Positions 1-9,439 are shown, counted from the first letter of the stretch. The stretch is DNA of 47,430 nucleotides from an uncultured Clostridia bacterium (GCA_944388765.1 CALXKA010000006.1:1-47430); one strand, 5' to 3'. Translations and numbers: made by a program. The notes: generated by a model from the sequence alone, not told the origin.

Positions 1-354
1 ATCGTATATATCTTTAAATAAGTATTTATGAATATTCTTTAAAGTAATAGGACTAAAACCAAAACTTTTATCTTCTAACAGTTGAGCAATTCTTAAAGAT
101 ACTAAATCGCATTCTTTTTCTCTCTTAATATTTATATCATTAGAATTTTGTGTTTCATAATATGCTTTTAATAAGTTTTCGACTTCGTTATACTTCAATT
201 CTCCATTAATATTTTTTTGAGATAAGTCTAATAAATATTTAGAAGGCTCTAAATTATCAACTTTGTTTAATCCAATACCAGTATTCCAATATTCTTGTTT
301 TTTTGCAATATCAGTTGTTTCATTTTCAATTATATAATTTTCTTCATTAAACAT
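1..354 (-). CDS. Fic family protein, N-terminal part (runs off the left edge)
   Basis: The minus-strand reading frame opens at ATG 354, preceded by AGGAGG at about 7 nt, and stays open for 118 codons to the window edge, so the C-terminal part is missing. The last visible residues read HKYLFKDIYD. This is the helix just ahead of the catalytic motif in Fic proteins (typically NxHxxLFxDIYxWAG), and the residues before it fit the Fic N-terminal helical region. Fic proteins transfer AMP or another nucleotide monophosphate to hydroxyl side chains of target proteins. The catalytic HPFxxGNGR motif lies outside the window, so activity cannot be judged. Assignment rests on this one motif and its spacing. 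Confidence 0.72.
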   Translation of the reverse strand, partial: MFNEENYIIENETTDIAKKQEYWNTGIGLNKVDNLEPSKYLLDLSQKNINGELKYNEVENLLKAYYETQNSNDINIKREKECDLVSLRIAQLLEDKSFGFSPITLKNIHKYLFKDIYD

Positions 355-708
355 ATAAAAACCTCCTAAAATTTTAAAACTACTCTTATATTATATCATA
401 GGATGCTTAACATTACTATACTTTTAGCCACTTTCATCAATAATTTTTAGCAAAAATTTTCCATATATTACAACATCTTCTGATTTCCTTTGCTTATTTT
501 TTATTTTTATTCTTTTATAAATTTACTATTCAATTCTTTTTGCTTTGTCAGTTTATCAGATAAGAAAGAAAAATTTAAATCATCAAATTTCAGAAAGTAT
601 ACCTACTTTCTTTTTCAATAGCTAAATTTTATTTAAGTTATTATTTGAAATAAATAAGTCTTTTGATATGTTGTCAAAGTTATAAAAAAATTAATATTTT
701 TAGCACAT
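355..708. other. Intergenic stretch without a gene
   Basis: This stretch of 354 nt lies between the start of the Fic gene and the end of the phospholipase gene. It holds the Fic ribosome binding site at its left end. A hairpin pairs AGAAAGTA (592-599) with TACTTTCT (604-611) and is followed by TTTTT on the plus strand. No plus-strand gene precedes it, so its role as a terminator is doubtful. Nothing else was recognised. Confidence 0.5.
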
Positions 709-1593
709 TTATGCAAAATATCTTTTTATTTTTTGTATATTATTTTTCATTTCATCATACCCAAGCAAATATAATTCATCAATTTTACTCATATCAAGTA
801 ATCCCACTTTTTCACTTTTTAGTTTTAAATTATAATCCACTCCTTGCATTTCATAATTAGAAAGTTCTCTACTTAAAAGACTTATTGCTCTTCCTCCCAC
901 TTCAATCAAATTCTTACAGCAACTTTTATCAATTTTTTCTTCAAAAGTAACACCTATAATCTTATTTGCACCAATTTGTTTAAGTTCTTTCCAAGGCACA
1001 TTTTCTCGGATACCACCATCAATCAATTTAGTATCTCTATATGAACAAGGAGAAAAAACAATAGGATAACTACAACTTGACCTAACAGCTCTACCTATTG
1101 GCATCTCTTTCACAAATTTGACATTATCAGAAAAATTAGATCTATCTTCTTTTTTTAAAATATTATTTACATTTTTAGAAGTAAAGCAAATCACTTCACC
1201 ATTACACATATCTACACTTGGTATTACTAAATTCCTTTTTATATCTGAAATATTATATATGTCCTTTTTATGTGCAAATTTGTCAATTAATTTTTCTATT
1301 TGTTTCCCACTATTTAATCCATCAATAATAATCTTACCTGTAAACATTAATCCTAAAACTGCTTTTAAAATATATAATAAATCTACATATTTAATTTTTT
1401 TACAATATTTCTTAAATATTTTATAAATTTCATCAGCTGTAAATCCCATAGCATACAAAGAGGCTACTATACTCCCAGAAGAAGTCCCACCTACATATCT
1501 TATATCTATTCCCTCTTCTTCTAATGCCTTAATAACACCTATATGAGCAGCACCTTTGACTCCTCCACCTGCTAACGCTAAACCTAATTCCAT
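709..1593 (-). CDS. Patatin-like phospholipase family protein
   Basis: A 294-residue protein with the full patatin signature: oxyanion-hole glycines GGGVKG at residues 9-14, the nucleophile elbow GTSSG with Ser38, and the Asp of the Ser-Asp dyad in IDGG at 191-194. Such enzymes are acyl hydrolases acting on membrane lipids. The bacterial short form (RssA/YlbK-like) is about this long and has no signal peptide, and none is seen here, so a cytosolic or membrane-associated location is likely. Start ATG 1593 has AGGTGA upstream. It is transcribed divergently from the J-domain gene. The substrate cannot be told from the sequence. Confidence 0.9.
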   Translation of the reverse strand: MELGLALAGGGVKGAAHIGVIKALEEEGIDIRYVGGTSSGSIVASLYAMGFTADEIYKIFKKYCKKIKYVDLLYILKAVLGLMFTGKIIIDGLNSGKQIEKLIDKFAHKKDIYNISDIKRNLVIPSVDMCNGEVICFTSKNVNNILKKEDRSNFSDNVKFVKEMPIGRAVRSSCSYPIVFSPCSYRDTKLIDGGIRENVPWKELKQIGANKIIGVTFEEKIDKSCCKNLIEVGGRAISLLSRELSNYEMQGVDYNLKLKSEKVGLLDMSKIDELYLLGYDEMKNNIQKIKRYFA

Positions 1594-1659
1594 ATTTCTT
1601 CACCTAATATAATTTATTCATCTTTATAAATTTAAGTTCTAAATTTAAAAAAATTTTAA

Positions 1660-1688
1660 TTGAAGCCATTAACTTTTTATGTTATAGT
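1660..1688 (+). promoter_or_regulatory. Promoter of the J-domain gene
   Basis: TTGAAG (1660-1665), a 17-bp spacer and TATAGT (1683-1688) form a good sigma-A type promoter. It lies about 35 bp upstream of the J-domain start codon, in the divergent intergenic region. Confidence 0.65.
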
Positions 1689-1723
1689 AATATATATAAT
1701 AAATTTTAAGGATGGTAATTATT

Positions 1724-2392
1724 ATGAATAAAAATTATTATGAAATTCTACAAATAAATCAAAATGCTTCGCCTGAAATAATAGAAAAAGCATATAAAAC
1801 ATTAGCAAAAAAGTATCATCCAGATCTGCAAGAAGAAAGTAATAAAAAGCAAGCAGAAGAAATCTTAAAAGAAATAAATGAAGCATATGAAATATTATCA
1901 GACCCAAATAAAAAAAACCTATATGACCAAAATTTAAAGAATCAGACCATATCACAAGAAGAATATGACCAAGTACATGAAGAAAATGAATTTTTGAAAG
2001 AAAAGCTTAATAATTTAAATAGAAATTACAGTAATAATGTTGTACAAAATAATGATGTAGAATATCAGTCCAACTTAGATAATACACAAAAACAAGAATT
2101 AGAATATCAACAAAAACAAAGAGAATTACAATATATGCAACAATTGGAACAAGCTAGGCAAAAGGCTTATCATGATGCTTATATCCAAGACTTAAAAAAT
2201 AGAGGATATAAAATTAGATATAAAAAATCTATCAAAGACTATATAAAAGGATTTATATCTATAATAATAGTTATTCTTATATTAATATTATTATGGCAAA
2301 TCCCTTTTGTTCATAATTTTTTTATTAAACTATATGAAGAAAATGAAATAATCCATAGTACTATTGACACTATTAATAACCTTTTTAACTAA
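1724..2392 (+). CDS. J-domain (DnaJ-like) protein with a C-terminal membrane anchor
   Basis: A 222-residue protein. Residues 1-65 form a J domain with the HPD tripeptide at 32-34, the part that stimulates ATP hydrolysis by DnaK. The middle (about 80-165) is rich in Gln, Glu and Asn and looks like a charged coiled coil. A hydrophobic segment of about 20 residues near 182-200 ([12 protein letters not shown]) should span the membrane, leaving a short tail. The Gly/Phe and zinc-finger regions of true DnaJ are absent, so this is a type III J protein that would recruit DnaK to the membrane. The ATG at 1724 is chosen over the in-frame ATG at 1712, because AAGGATGG lies at proper distance before 1724 and overlaps 1712. 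It is the only plus-strand gene left of the origin. Confidence 0.85.
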   Translation: MNKNYYEILQINQNASPEIIEKAYKTLAKKYHPDLQEESNKKQAEEILKEINEAYEILSDPNKKNLYDQNLKNQTISQEEYDQVHEENEFLKEKLNNLNRNYSNNVVQNNDVEYQSNLDNTQKQELEYQQKQRELQYMQQLEQARQKAYHDAYIQDLKNRGYKIRYKKSIKDYIKGFISIIIVILILILLWQIPFVHNFFIKLYEENEIIHSTIDTINNLFN

Positions 2393-2397
2393 TATTA

Positions 2398-2432
2398 GAG
2401 CTTGCTAAGAAATTCTTAACAAGCTCTTTTTT
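2398..2432 (+). terminator. Rho-independent terminator of the J-domain gene
   Basis: GAGCTTG (2398-2404) pairs with CAAGCTC (2420-2426), the stem continues inward with TAAGAA/TTCTTA across one mismatch, and TTTTTT follows. It starts 5 bp after the stop codon. On the minus strand the stem lacks a T run, so it probably serves the secretion operon's end only weakly. Confidence 0.85.
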
Positions 2433-2446
2433 GTTCTTAATAATAC

Positions 2447-2698
2447 TTATATTAATATCATTTTCGTTCCATTCTCTACATTATTATCTTTTACTGTTAA
2501 ATCAATATTATATGGTTCTGATGTATTTCTGTCATATAATAAAGGCATCTTAGTAGGTTTATAATATCCACCGCTACTTTCATTTATTATTTTTATAAGT
2601 AATAATATTATTCTATATACTTTTTTATTTATTGGTATCCAAAAATCATAATTTTCTTCCAGTGCTGGAACATATACATTTACTAATATTTTATTCAT
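2447..2698 (-). CDS. YukD/EsaB-like ubiquitin-fold protein of a type VII secretion system
   Basis: An 83-residue protein, last gene of the type VII module. It has the layout of the YukD/EsaB family: a short beta strand (ILVNVYVPA), a charged turn with WIP, a helix (VYRIILLLIKII), then a strand ending in the hydrophobic C-terminus GTKMILI. Members adopt a ubiquitin-like fold and are small cytosolic partners of the EssC/YukB ATPase. Several in-frame ATGs sit at 2698, 2701, 2704 and 2710. I chose 2698, where GGTGATG lies just ahead and the ATG overlaps the essC stop by 8 nt. Sequence conservation in this family is low, and the position directly behind essC is the main support. Confidence 0.75.
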   Translation of the reverse strand: MNKILVNVYVPALEENYDFWIPINKKVYRIILLLIKIINESSGGYYKPTKMPLLYDRNTSEPYNIDLTVKDNNVENGTKMILI

Positions 2699-5600
2699 CA
2701 TCATCACCATTTTCTTTCATTTCTAAAAGCTTCAATAAAATTGCTATTCCATCTTTTATAACATAACCAAAACTACGACCACAATTATTAACCAAATCTT
2801 TTCTACGTGAATTTATATTTATTAAATATTGGTTATCAATTCCGTTACCTATCCAAATACCATTTTCTTTTGAAATATAATTTTTATACCATTCCTCAAA
2901 TTCATGTGTTTTGAATTTATTAGCATTTTCTACAAATATGAAACTATATGTTCCTTTTTCATCTGCTTGCTTAATAACAGAATTAAAGTTTGTTTCTACA
3001 TTTCCATAATATGATAAAAATTTATCTATTCCAATAATTACACATACAGTATGTTTCTTATTATCTTCATTAAGGTCATTAATAAATTTATCATATTCTT
3101 CTTTTAAATCATCTTTTTTAGTTAATAGTGTTCTTTCTGCATCAAATATAATTAAATTAATATCTTTAATCTTTTTCAACTCTTCTAAAATATTTGCTGT
3201 ATATTGTATAGCATCTTCCATATTCTTAGAAGTAATCATTGTAGCAAAATTCTTATTAAAATCATAAGTATATACTTTTAATTTTCTTTCAGTTATTCCA
3301 ATCGGAACTTGTGAAATACTCTTTAATTCACTCTTAACATTATCAAAAGTAACCTTATCTGGTAAAACTGGGATAGCATTTGCTTTTACCTTTTGCTCTT
3401 CTTTTAGTTCTTCTATCTTTTCTTTTATATGTTGTACATATTTTTCTGGTTCACATACTTTTGCTGTCTGGAATTCATATATTTCATTATTTTCTATTTC
3501 TACTAGTCCTCTACCAAATATATGTGATGGTCTTTTTTTACCTATCTTATCAAAAATATTATAATAATCATTTTCATCATTTAATTGTAAAGCTATCTTT
3601 TGTTTAAAGTTTTGTGTAAGTCTATATCTCATAGAATTATATGCTGTTGCCGTAACAACAAATACTATTCCACATTTAGTTCCTTCTCTTCCAAGTGTTT
3701 GAATTATATCTTCATACGTACTTTCATTCGCATATACCTCTGAAAATGCATCCCAGTTATTTATTACTATAACAATCAAAGGCATTTTCTTCCCACTTGT
3801 TTTTAAATATAGGTCATAATCTCCATTATATTCTAACAACTCTGTTTTTCTTTCTTTAACTTCTTCTTGAATCATGTCAAAAAATCTACTTATTTTTTCA
3901 GTATTGTTTATAAAGACAACATCTCCTACCTGTGGGCTGTCTTTATATATTTTTAAAGCTTCTGAACCGAAATCTAACAAATATAATTGTACATCTTCAC
4001 TAGTATATGTTGTTATTAAATCATATACCATTGTACTTAAAAATGTCTCTTTTCCACTATCTGCATTTCCATAAACAACTATATTTCCTGAATTTGAAAG
4101 ATTTAATTCAACAGCTCCCTGTCTTTGATTAAATGGATCATCATATTCACCAATTACAGGACTTATAATATTTTCTTTCACTTTTATTTTGTATTTTTTC
4201 TTTAAGTCTTTAACAAAAATTGTTTCTGGTATATTTTCTAACCAAAGAGGTTCTGCTTTTATATTTTCTTGCTTTCCTAATGCATATAAATATTTAACTA
4301 TATTAGTTAATTGTTCCCCTTTATCTACCAATACTTTTTGTACAGCATCATCTACTTGTTTTATTGTTATTCCAATATTAGATATCAACTGTATAGAATT
4401 ATCTACTTTCTTTTCAATTACATCAGAAGGATAATATGCTGCACCTGCCCAACCAGATTGACCTAGAACAAAATACTCATCATTTCCAACTTGTAGATAA
4501 AATTGTCCTGCTGTTTTTAAATTTGCTGCATCAGGTCTTTTAATTACATCTATACTATCTTCTTTATCTTGAACTTTTAAACAAACAGCAAATTTACTAT
4601 TACTACGTATCTGATCATTTACTATTCCTGCTGGTTTTTGAGTAGCTAATATCAAGTGAACTCCTAAACTACGACCAATTCTTGAAACACTCATCAATTC
4701 ATCCATAAAATCTGGTTGTTGTTGTTTTAATTCAGCAAACTCGTCACATATGATTAACAAATGTGGAATCGGTTTATCAACAATTCCTTCGTGATATAAT
4801 TTCTGATATTTATAGATATCTATTGTTCCTTCATCTGTCATATTTCTTGCTTCATTAAAAAGAACTTGCCTTCTTCTTAGTTCACTTTGTATTGATGATA
4901 ATGATCTTTGAAGTCCATTTGTATCAATATTAGTAATAGTACCTACTAAATGTGGTAGTTTTACATCTCTTTTTTCAAAAGCTCCTGCTAATCCTCCACC
5001 TTTATAATCAATTAAAATAAATGTTACATCATCTGGATTATAGTTAATTGCAAGAGATAAAATATAAGTAATTATAAATTCACTTTTTCCAGAACCAGTA
5101 CTTCCTGCAATTAATCCATGTGGACCATGAAACTTTTCATGAATATCTAATAAAATATGCATTCCTGATGAATCAATACCTATTGGAGCCTTTAACGATA
5201 AAGTAGAATCATGTGTATTCCATCTTTCTAATACATTCAATTGTTCTATACGCCCAACATCATACATTTCTAAAAATGTATAATTATTAGGTAATAAATA
5301 TCCTCCTGCTTCTGTATATCTAATTGGAATATTAGATATTTTTTGACATATCTTTTCAAAAAATATTTGAACAGAATTATCTAATGTTATTTGTCTTTGG
5401 TTTGTTGATGATATTTCATTTTCAAAAACCATTCCAGATTTATTTTTCATATCTAAATCAATAAACATTTTACATTCATTAGGTAATTGCAATAAATCAT
5501 TTGCAATACATAATATACTAAACCCAACATTAACTTTTGCTTTTAAAATTTCTGTAATGATTTTTAAGTTTTCTATCTTTTTATAATTATTTGTAATTAT

Positions 5601-7292
5601 CAAATAATATGGCATAAATCCTTTATAGTCTTTATCTTTATATTGTAATCTATTTTGTAGGTCCTCTTCTAAATATTTTGAAATATTTTTCATCTCATCA
5701 TTATCATATGAAAAGAAACGTATTTGTTTTGTTCTATTCCATACATGTGGAAGCATCTTTGCATAATCAAATTCTTCTGCTCCCTCTTTATCTAATAAAA
5801 ATACTAATTTCAAATCCTCATAACTTTGAAATGCTATTAACTGAATTATTATACTTTTAATAAAACTTCCGATATCCTCATTTTTCTTAGCTATTATTGC
5901 AGAAATATTTTTATCAGTAAGAGAAACTGTAATTGGCGCAGATTTAATAACTTTTGAGTTATTTGCAATATCATTTAATATATCTACAAGATTATCATCT
6001 TCCATAGTGAATTTTTCTTCTGGATATTGAATATCTATATCAGTATTTACTTCTCCTGTTCCAACCTTAACAGTAAGAAAATCATAGTCATCTATTTTTC
6101 TTTCCCATAAACGTCCTGTTTTATTTAGAATAATTTCTGCACATTCATCTGGTGACAAATTGTTTTCATATAATATATTTTTTTGTTTTAACATAATTTC
6201 ATTTATATGATCTCGTTTTTGCATTAAATATTCTTTATATCTTTTTTGTCGTTTTTCTTCATACTTTTTCTTTCTTTTTTTGTTATATCTAGAAGTTAAA
6301 ATAGGAAAAAGAACCATAGCAATTAGCATTATTACCGCTATAAGAATTGAAGTAGCAGTTTGTTTAGCAGTTGCCGTTCCACTCATTGACCTATCTATTG
6401 CATTGTACATAGAAACCAACATTATCGCTCCCATAGACATAGAAGATCCCAAGGTTAAAATAAGTGGCATCTCTTCTTTATCCTGTGCCTGTGGTGGCGC
6501 ATCAATTTTTACTTTTTCTCTTTCTATTATATTTACTATTCTTGGAGCTCTTGAAAAATATTCTTCTTCATCATATAATTCTACATATTTTTCTTCCTCT
6601 TCATCCATTGACGGTCTTTTTATTTTTCTATCACTTAGCAAAAATATTTCTCCACTATAATATACATTTTCTTGTGGATTATTAATAAATATATTATCTT
6701 TCATTATTACAATTTTTAAGCCCATTACAAAAATTGTATCACCATTAAGTAATCTTTGAGGATTATTTTTAACAGCCTTTCCATTAACAAAAGTACCAAA
6801 GTTTTTGTCATAATTTTCTATCATCCACATATTTTCAGAAAAATATATCTTAGCATGTGTTTTTGGTACCATTTTATTTCTATATGAAATTTGATTTTTC
6901 GAATCACTACCTATGAAAAAAGTTTCGTGCTTTTTTATATCTAATTGCACGAAATCATCTTCAAATGTTGGCAAACAACAAAGAACAAACAACATATTAG
7001 AATTTTTAAATGTTACTCCATACATTTTATAATCTTCTAAAATAATTGTTTCTTTCTCTGCTCTATTATATACCTTTATTCCATTCCCTTTATCATCAAT
7101 TTCTATATATTTAAAATCAATTATATTTGTATTATCATTCGGAACAATTTGCCATTTTCCATTTATTCCTTCAACATTAATTAGCTTTTTTTCATCATTT
7201 TCATTACCGTCAGTTAGCCAATAATTTCCTTGAACAGTTTTTGGTAAAGATAATTTATATAAAATATTTTTGCCTACTAATGTTATTTGCAT
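2691..7292 (-). CDS. essC: EssC/YukB-type FtsK/SpoIIIE ATPase of a type VII secretion system
   Basis: A 1,533-residue motor protein of the Firmicutes type VII secretion system. Order of parts: N-terminal FHA-like domains (about 1-205, second one clear with FFIGSD and NFGTFVNGK); an acidic linker; two membrane segments near 275-297 and 313-333; a first ATPase domain with Walker A GSTGSGKS (730-737), ILIDYKGGG and Walker B LLIICDEF; a second ATPase domain with the deviating P-loop GNADSGKE (about 1075-1082); and a third domain with no recognisable P-loop. The ATG at 7292 is preferred over an in-frame GTG at 7301, because GAGGTG lies just before the ATG and overlaps the GTG. It ends inside the yukD start. 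In this locus it is the only FtsK-class ATPase. Confidence 0.95.
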   Translation of the reverse strand: MQITLVGKNILYKLSLPKTVQGNYWLTDGNENDEKKLINVEGINGKWQIVPNDNTNIIDFKYIEIDDKGNGIKVYNRAEKETIILEDYKMYGVTFKNSNMLFVLCCLPTFEDDFVQLDIKKHETFFIGSDSKNQISYRNKMVPKTHAKIYFSENMWMIENYDKNFGTFVNGKAVKNNPQRLLNGDTIFVMGLKIVIMKDNIFINNPQENVYYSGEIFLLSDRKIKRPSMDEEEEKYVELYDEEEYFSRAPRIVNIIEREKVKIDAPPQAQDKEEMPLILTLGSSMSMGAIMLVSMYNAIDRSMSGTATAKQTATSILIAVIMLIAMVLFPILTSRYNKKRKKKYEEKRQKRYKEYLMQKRDHINEIMLKQKNILYENNLSPDECAEIILNKTGRLWERKIDDYDFLTVKVGTGEVNTDIDIQYPEEKFTMEDDNLVDILNDIANNSKVIKSAPITVSLTDKNISAIIAKKNEDIGSFIKSIIIQLIAFQSYEDLKLVFLLDKEGAEEFDYAKMLPHVWNRTKQIRFFSYDNDEMKNISKYLEEDLQNRLQYKDKDYKGFMPYYLIITNNYKKIENLKIITEILKAKVNVGFSILCIANDLLQLPNECKMFIDLDMKNKSGMVFENEISSTNQRQITLDNSVQIFFEKICQKISNIPIRYTEAGGYLLPNNYTFLEMYDVGRIEQLNVLERWNTHDSTLSLKAPIGIDSSGMHILLDIHEKFHGPHGLIAGSTGSGKSEFIITYILSLAINYNPDDVTFILIDYKGGGLAGAFEKRDVKLPHLVGTITNIDTNGLQRSLSSIQSELRRRQVLFNEARNMTDEGTIDIYKYQKLYHEGIVDKPIPHLLIICDEFAELKQQQPDFMDELMSVSRIGRSLGVHLILATQKPAGIVNDQIRSNSKFAVCLKVQDKEDSIDVIKRPDAANLKTAGQFYLQVGNDEYFVLGQSGWAGAAYYPSDVIEKKVDNSIQLISNIGITIKQVDDAVQKVLVDKGEQLTNIVKYLYALGKQENIKAEPLWLENIPETIFVKDLKKKYKIKVKENIISPVIGEYDDPFNQRQGAVELNLSNSGNIVVYGNADSGKETFLSTMVYDLITTYTSEDVQLYLLDFGSEALKIYKDSPQVGDVVFINNTEKISRFFDMIQEEVKERKTELLEYNGDYDLYLKTSGKKMPLIVIVINNWDAFSEVYANESTYEDIIQTLGREGTKCGIVFVVTATAYNSMRYRLTQNFKQKIALQLNDENDYYNIFDKIGKKRPSHIFGRGLVEIENNEIYEFQTAKVCEPEKYVQHIKEKIEELKEEQKVKANAIPVLPDKVTFDNVKSELKSISQVPIGITERKLKVYTYDFNKNFATMITSKNMEDAIQYTANILEELKKIKDINLIIFDAERTLLTKKDDLKEEYDKFINDLNEDNKKHTVCVIIGIDKFLSYYGNVETNFNSVIKQADEKGTYSFIFVENANKFKTHEFEEWYKNYISKENGIWIGNGIDNQYLININSRRKDLVNNCGRSFGYVIKDGIAILLKLLEMKENGDDDE

Positions 7293-7321
7293 TAATAACA
7301 CCTCTTCTTCTGCAAGTTATT

Positions 7322-7621
7322 TTATGCCTTATTTACATATATTTGTCCTAACCTTAGGCTCAAAATTTTAACATCTGAATTATTAATATAATCCAAATCT
7401 AACATAGCTTCTGAGACAAGTCTTTTAGCTTCTATCTCATTTAAAAAATCTACTTTATCTAACAACTCTCTTAATTCTTTTTTTATTTTTTCATCGTCTA
7501 TATTTGTTTTTACTTCTCCATTTTTCATTTTTTCTTTTGCAACTTCAAAAATTTCTATTGAAATACGCTTAATCTCGTCAAAATTACTATCTTTGTTTAT
7601 TTCATTCTCTGTTTTTCCCAT
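7322..7621 (-). CDS. Small uncharacterised protein of the type VII gene cluster
   Basis: A 99-residue, highly charged and soluble protein (many Lys, Glu, Asp and Ile) without membrane segment or signal peptide. It appears mostly helical. AGGTGG lies 7 nt before ATG 7621. It sits 29 bp ahead of essC and 37 bp behind the 382-residue gene, in the same orientation, so it is clearly part of the type VII transcription unit. I do not recognise a family. Size and position would fit a substrate chaperone or adaptor for EssC, which is a guess from context only. Confidence 0.65.
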   Translation of the reverse strand: MGKTENEINKDSNFDEIKRISIEIFEVAKEKMKNGEVKTNIDDEKIKKELRELLDKVDFLNEIEAKRLVSEAMLDLDYINNSDVKILSLRLGQIYVNKA

Positions 7622-7658
7622 ATTTCCACCTACTTATTCTTTCATATTACTGAATTTT

Positions 7659-8807
7659 TTATTCAGATAAATTTGTTTCATCTTCTAAATTAGTCTTATC
7701 ATTTAATACAGTATTTTCTTCGCCATTCATAGAAATACTTGAAAAATCATTGATATTTGTATCTTCTACATCAGTAACATATGAAACTTGACCTGTTTCA
7801 TCATCAAAAAGTATATTTGCTCCTAATACACTAATTATTGCCTTTGTTATCAAAACAGAATCTGCTGTATTACGGATATATACCTTATTATTTTCCTTAT
7901 CATAAAAAGATTCAATATTAGATACGTCTGTTTGCGTGTTATCAAATTCTTTATATGCATCTGTAAATTCTTCTTCTGTACATATTTGAATATTTTGTTC
8001 TATTACAGAATTAATTTGTTCTTCTGTCAAATATCCATTTGCTATTAGACTGTCAAAACTATTTATTGATTCGTTTAATTCAAATTTAACATTAATACTT
8101 GGTTGACTTTCTATATATTGTTGTAATTGATCTGCTGTTATTCCTTCTAACTCCAATTTTCCATCTAAGTAATCTTTTACAATATCGGCTCTTATGCTAT
8201 TTGCAATACTTTCATCCAAACCTTCAAGAATTTCTGTTTCATTAATTTGTAATATTGCCTCTGCAATTCTTTGTCTATCATCATCTGATAAAGTAGGTTC
8301 TTCTCCATAAATAAGTTCTATAACTGCTTCTACTTGTGAATCTGGTACTTTTCCTTCTAAGTCTATGTCAACTTCTTCGTTGTCCACATCTTCTGCTTTA
8401 TTAGGAGTTTCTGTTTGAATACCTTTATCATCTTCTAACTTAGTATTGGCATCTTTTGTTGGTACATCTGAATTACGAGAAGTACTTCTTACACCACTTC
8501 CTGCAATACTAGTAGAACCTCCTGAAACAAAACTATTAGAAATTTGTCTATTTCTTGCTTCTGCATTATCGAATTGATTTATAACACTTTCTACATTCGC
8601 TATATCTCCATCTATTTTTTCTATCATGTCTTCAATTTTTTGATTTATTATTTGTACGGAAATCTGAAATCCCATTTGATATGTTCCATCAGAAGGGAAT
8701 TTACAACCTATTAAATCTTCATATATATCTTCTAGCCCCCATTTACATTCTGTTAATTTAGGTATGCAGTCATCATTTAGTCCTGTGGTATTTACATATA
8801 CTCCCAT
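7659..8807 (-). CDS. Putative type VII secreted or accessory protein, 382 residues
   Basis: AGGAGG stands 6 nt before ATG 8807. The first 90 residues contain a helical stretch (FQISVQIINQKIEDMIEKI) of the type found at the N-termini of Esx/LXG-like substrates, with a Trp-Gly pair in KWGLEDIY near residue 23. A low-complexity Ser/Gly/Thr-rich linker (about 92-115) and an acidic region follow, then a domain of about 230 residues rich in Asp, Glu, Ile and Asn. There are no membrane segments and no Sec signal peptide. No toxin domain or catalytic motif was recognised. It is likely exported by, or acts with, the neighbouring EssC, but the family is unknown to me. Confidence 0.6.
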   Translation of the reverse strand: MGVYVNTTGLNDDCIPKLTECKWGLEDIYEDLIGCKFPSDGTYQMGFQISVQIINQKIEDMIEKIDGDIANVESVINQFDNAEARNRQISNSFVSGGSTSIAGSGVRSTSRNSDVPTKDANTKLEDDKGIQTETPNKAEDVDNEEVDIDLEGKVPDSQVEAVIELIYGEEPTLSDDDRQRIAEAILQINETEILEGLDESIANSIRADIVKDYLDGKLELEGITADQLQQYIESQPSINVKFELNESINSFDSLIANGYLTEEQINSVIEQNIQICTEEEFTDAYKEFDNTQTDVSNIESFYDKENNKVYIRNTADSVLITKAIISVLGANILFDDETGQVSYVTDVEDTNINDFSSISMNGEENTVLNDKTNLEDETNLSE

Positions 8808-8860
8808 TTTTACCTCCTCATATTTCTAATTTTCATTAATATAACTAGTTTCATTTATCT

Positions 8861-9325
8861 TTATCCAAAATCATTCATGACTGACACACTATATACATAA
8901 TTAATAGCATCTATCACTTCTAATCTTTGAAATTTATAATTTTCCCTCTTCTGTTCTACAACAGTCTTTCTTGATCCTACATCTTCCCTTAGAGTATCTA
9001 TTGACTTTTTTATAGTTGCTATACCTTTTAGATTTCCCTCTATATTTGTTTTCATATCACTTGCACTTTTACTACCTGTATAATTATTTTCCAATCCTTT
9101 TACAGCATTTTTCATTTTATTTGTAACCCAGCCATCAAAATCAGAACCTATATGTGCTGCTATTTTTGGCCATACATTTCCATATCCCTCACATTTAGTT
9201 TCATATTCACTTATTTTACCCTCTAATCTTGTCTGTTCTGCATATAATGCTGATATTGCATTAGCAACTTGCTCCTTAGATGTAAATTTAGCTCCATAAT
9301 ACTTTGCAGCAACTGTATTCTCCAT
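8861..9325 (-). CDS. WXG100/YwqH-like helical protein, probable type VII substrate or chaperone
   Basis: A 154-residue, almost entirely helical protein of the size of small Esx-related proteins. A central turn (GYGNVWPKIAAHIGSDFDGW) sits between an N-terminal helix that counts as coiled coil (QTRLEGKISEYETK) and a second helix pair, resembling the YwqH/DUF5082 group that accompanies LXG toxins. GGGAGGTG lies before ATG 9325. The gene stands between the double-WXG100 gene and the 382-residue gene. Assignment is by overall layout and context. I see no exact WXG tripeptide at the hairpin turn. Confidence 0.6.
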   Translation of the reverse strand: MENTVAAKYYGAKFTSKEQVANAISALYAEQTRLEGKISEYETKCEGYGNVWPKIAAHIGSDFDGWVTNKMKNAVKGLENNYTGSKSASDMKTNIEGNLKGIATIKKSIDTLREDVGSRKTVVEQKRENYKFQRLEVIDAINYVYSVSVMNDFG

Positions 9326-9392
9326 ATATTGACACCTCCCTTATATAACAAAATAAATATATTTTTGTATCTAATATTTTTAAATACTTTTC

Positions 9393-9421
9393 AAATAACT
9401 GCTTTATATGAGCAGTTATTT
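9393..9421 (-). promoter_or_regulatory. Stable hairpin between the double-WXG100 gene and downstream type VII genes
   Basis: AAATAACTGCT (9393-9403) and AGCAGTTATTT (9411-9421) form a perfect 11-bp stem with a 7-nt loop, 19 nt after the WXG100 stop codon. On the minus strand it is followed only by a mixed T/A stretch, so it is a weak terminator or a stabiliser of the upstream message. Either would give more WXG100 protein than machine parts. Confidence 0.55.
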
Positions 9422-9439
9422 AAAAAACATTTACTTAAA

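Noticed and set aside
663..860. Plus-strand frame of 65 residues over the end of the phospholipase gene
   Set aside because: It overlaps a well-supported gene on the other strand, is composed of Phe/Ile/Tyr-rich text from AT-rich DNA, and has no ribosome binding site.
7290..7301. GTG start of essC at 7301
   Set aside because: The GTG is part of the Shine-Dalgarno sequence GAGGTG that serves the ATG at 7292.
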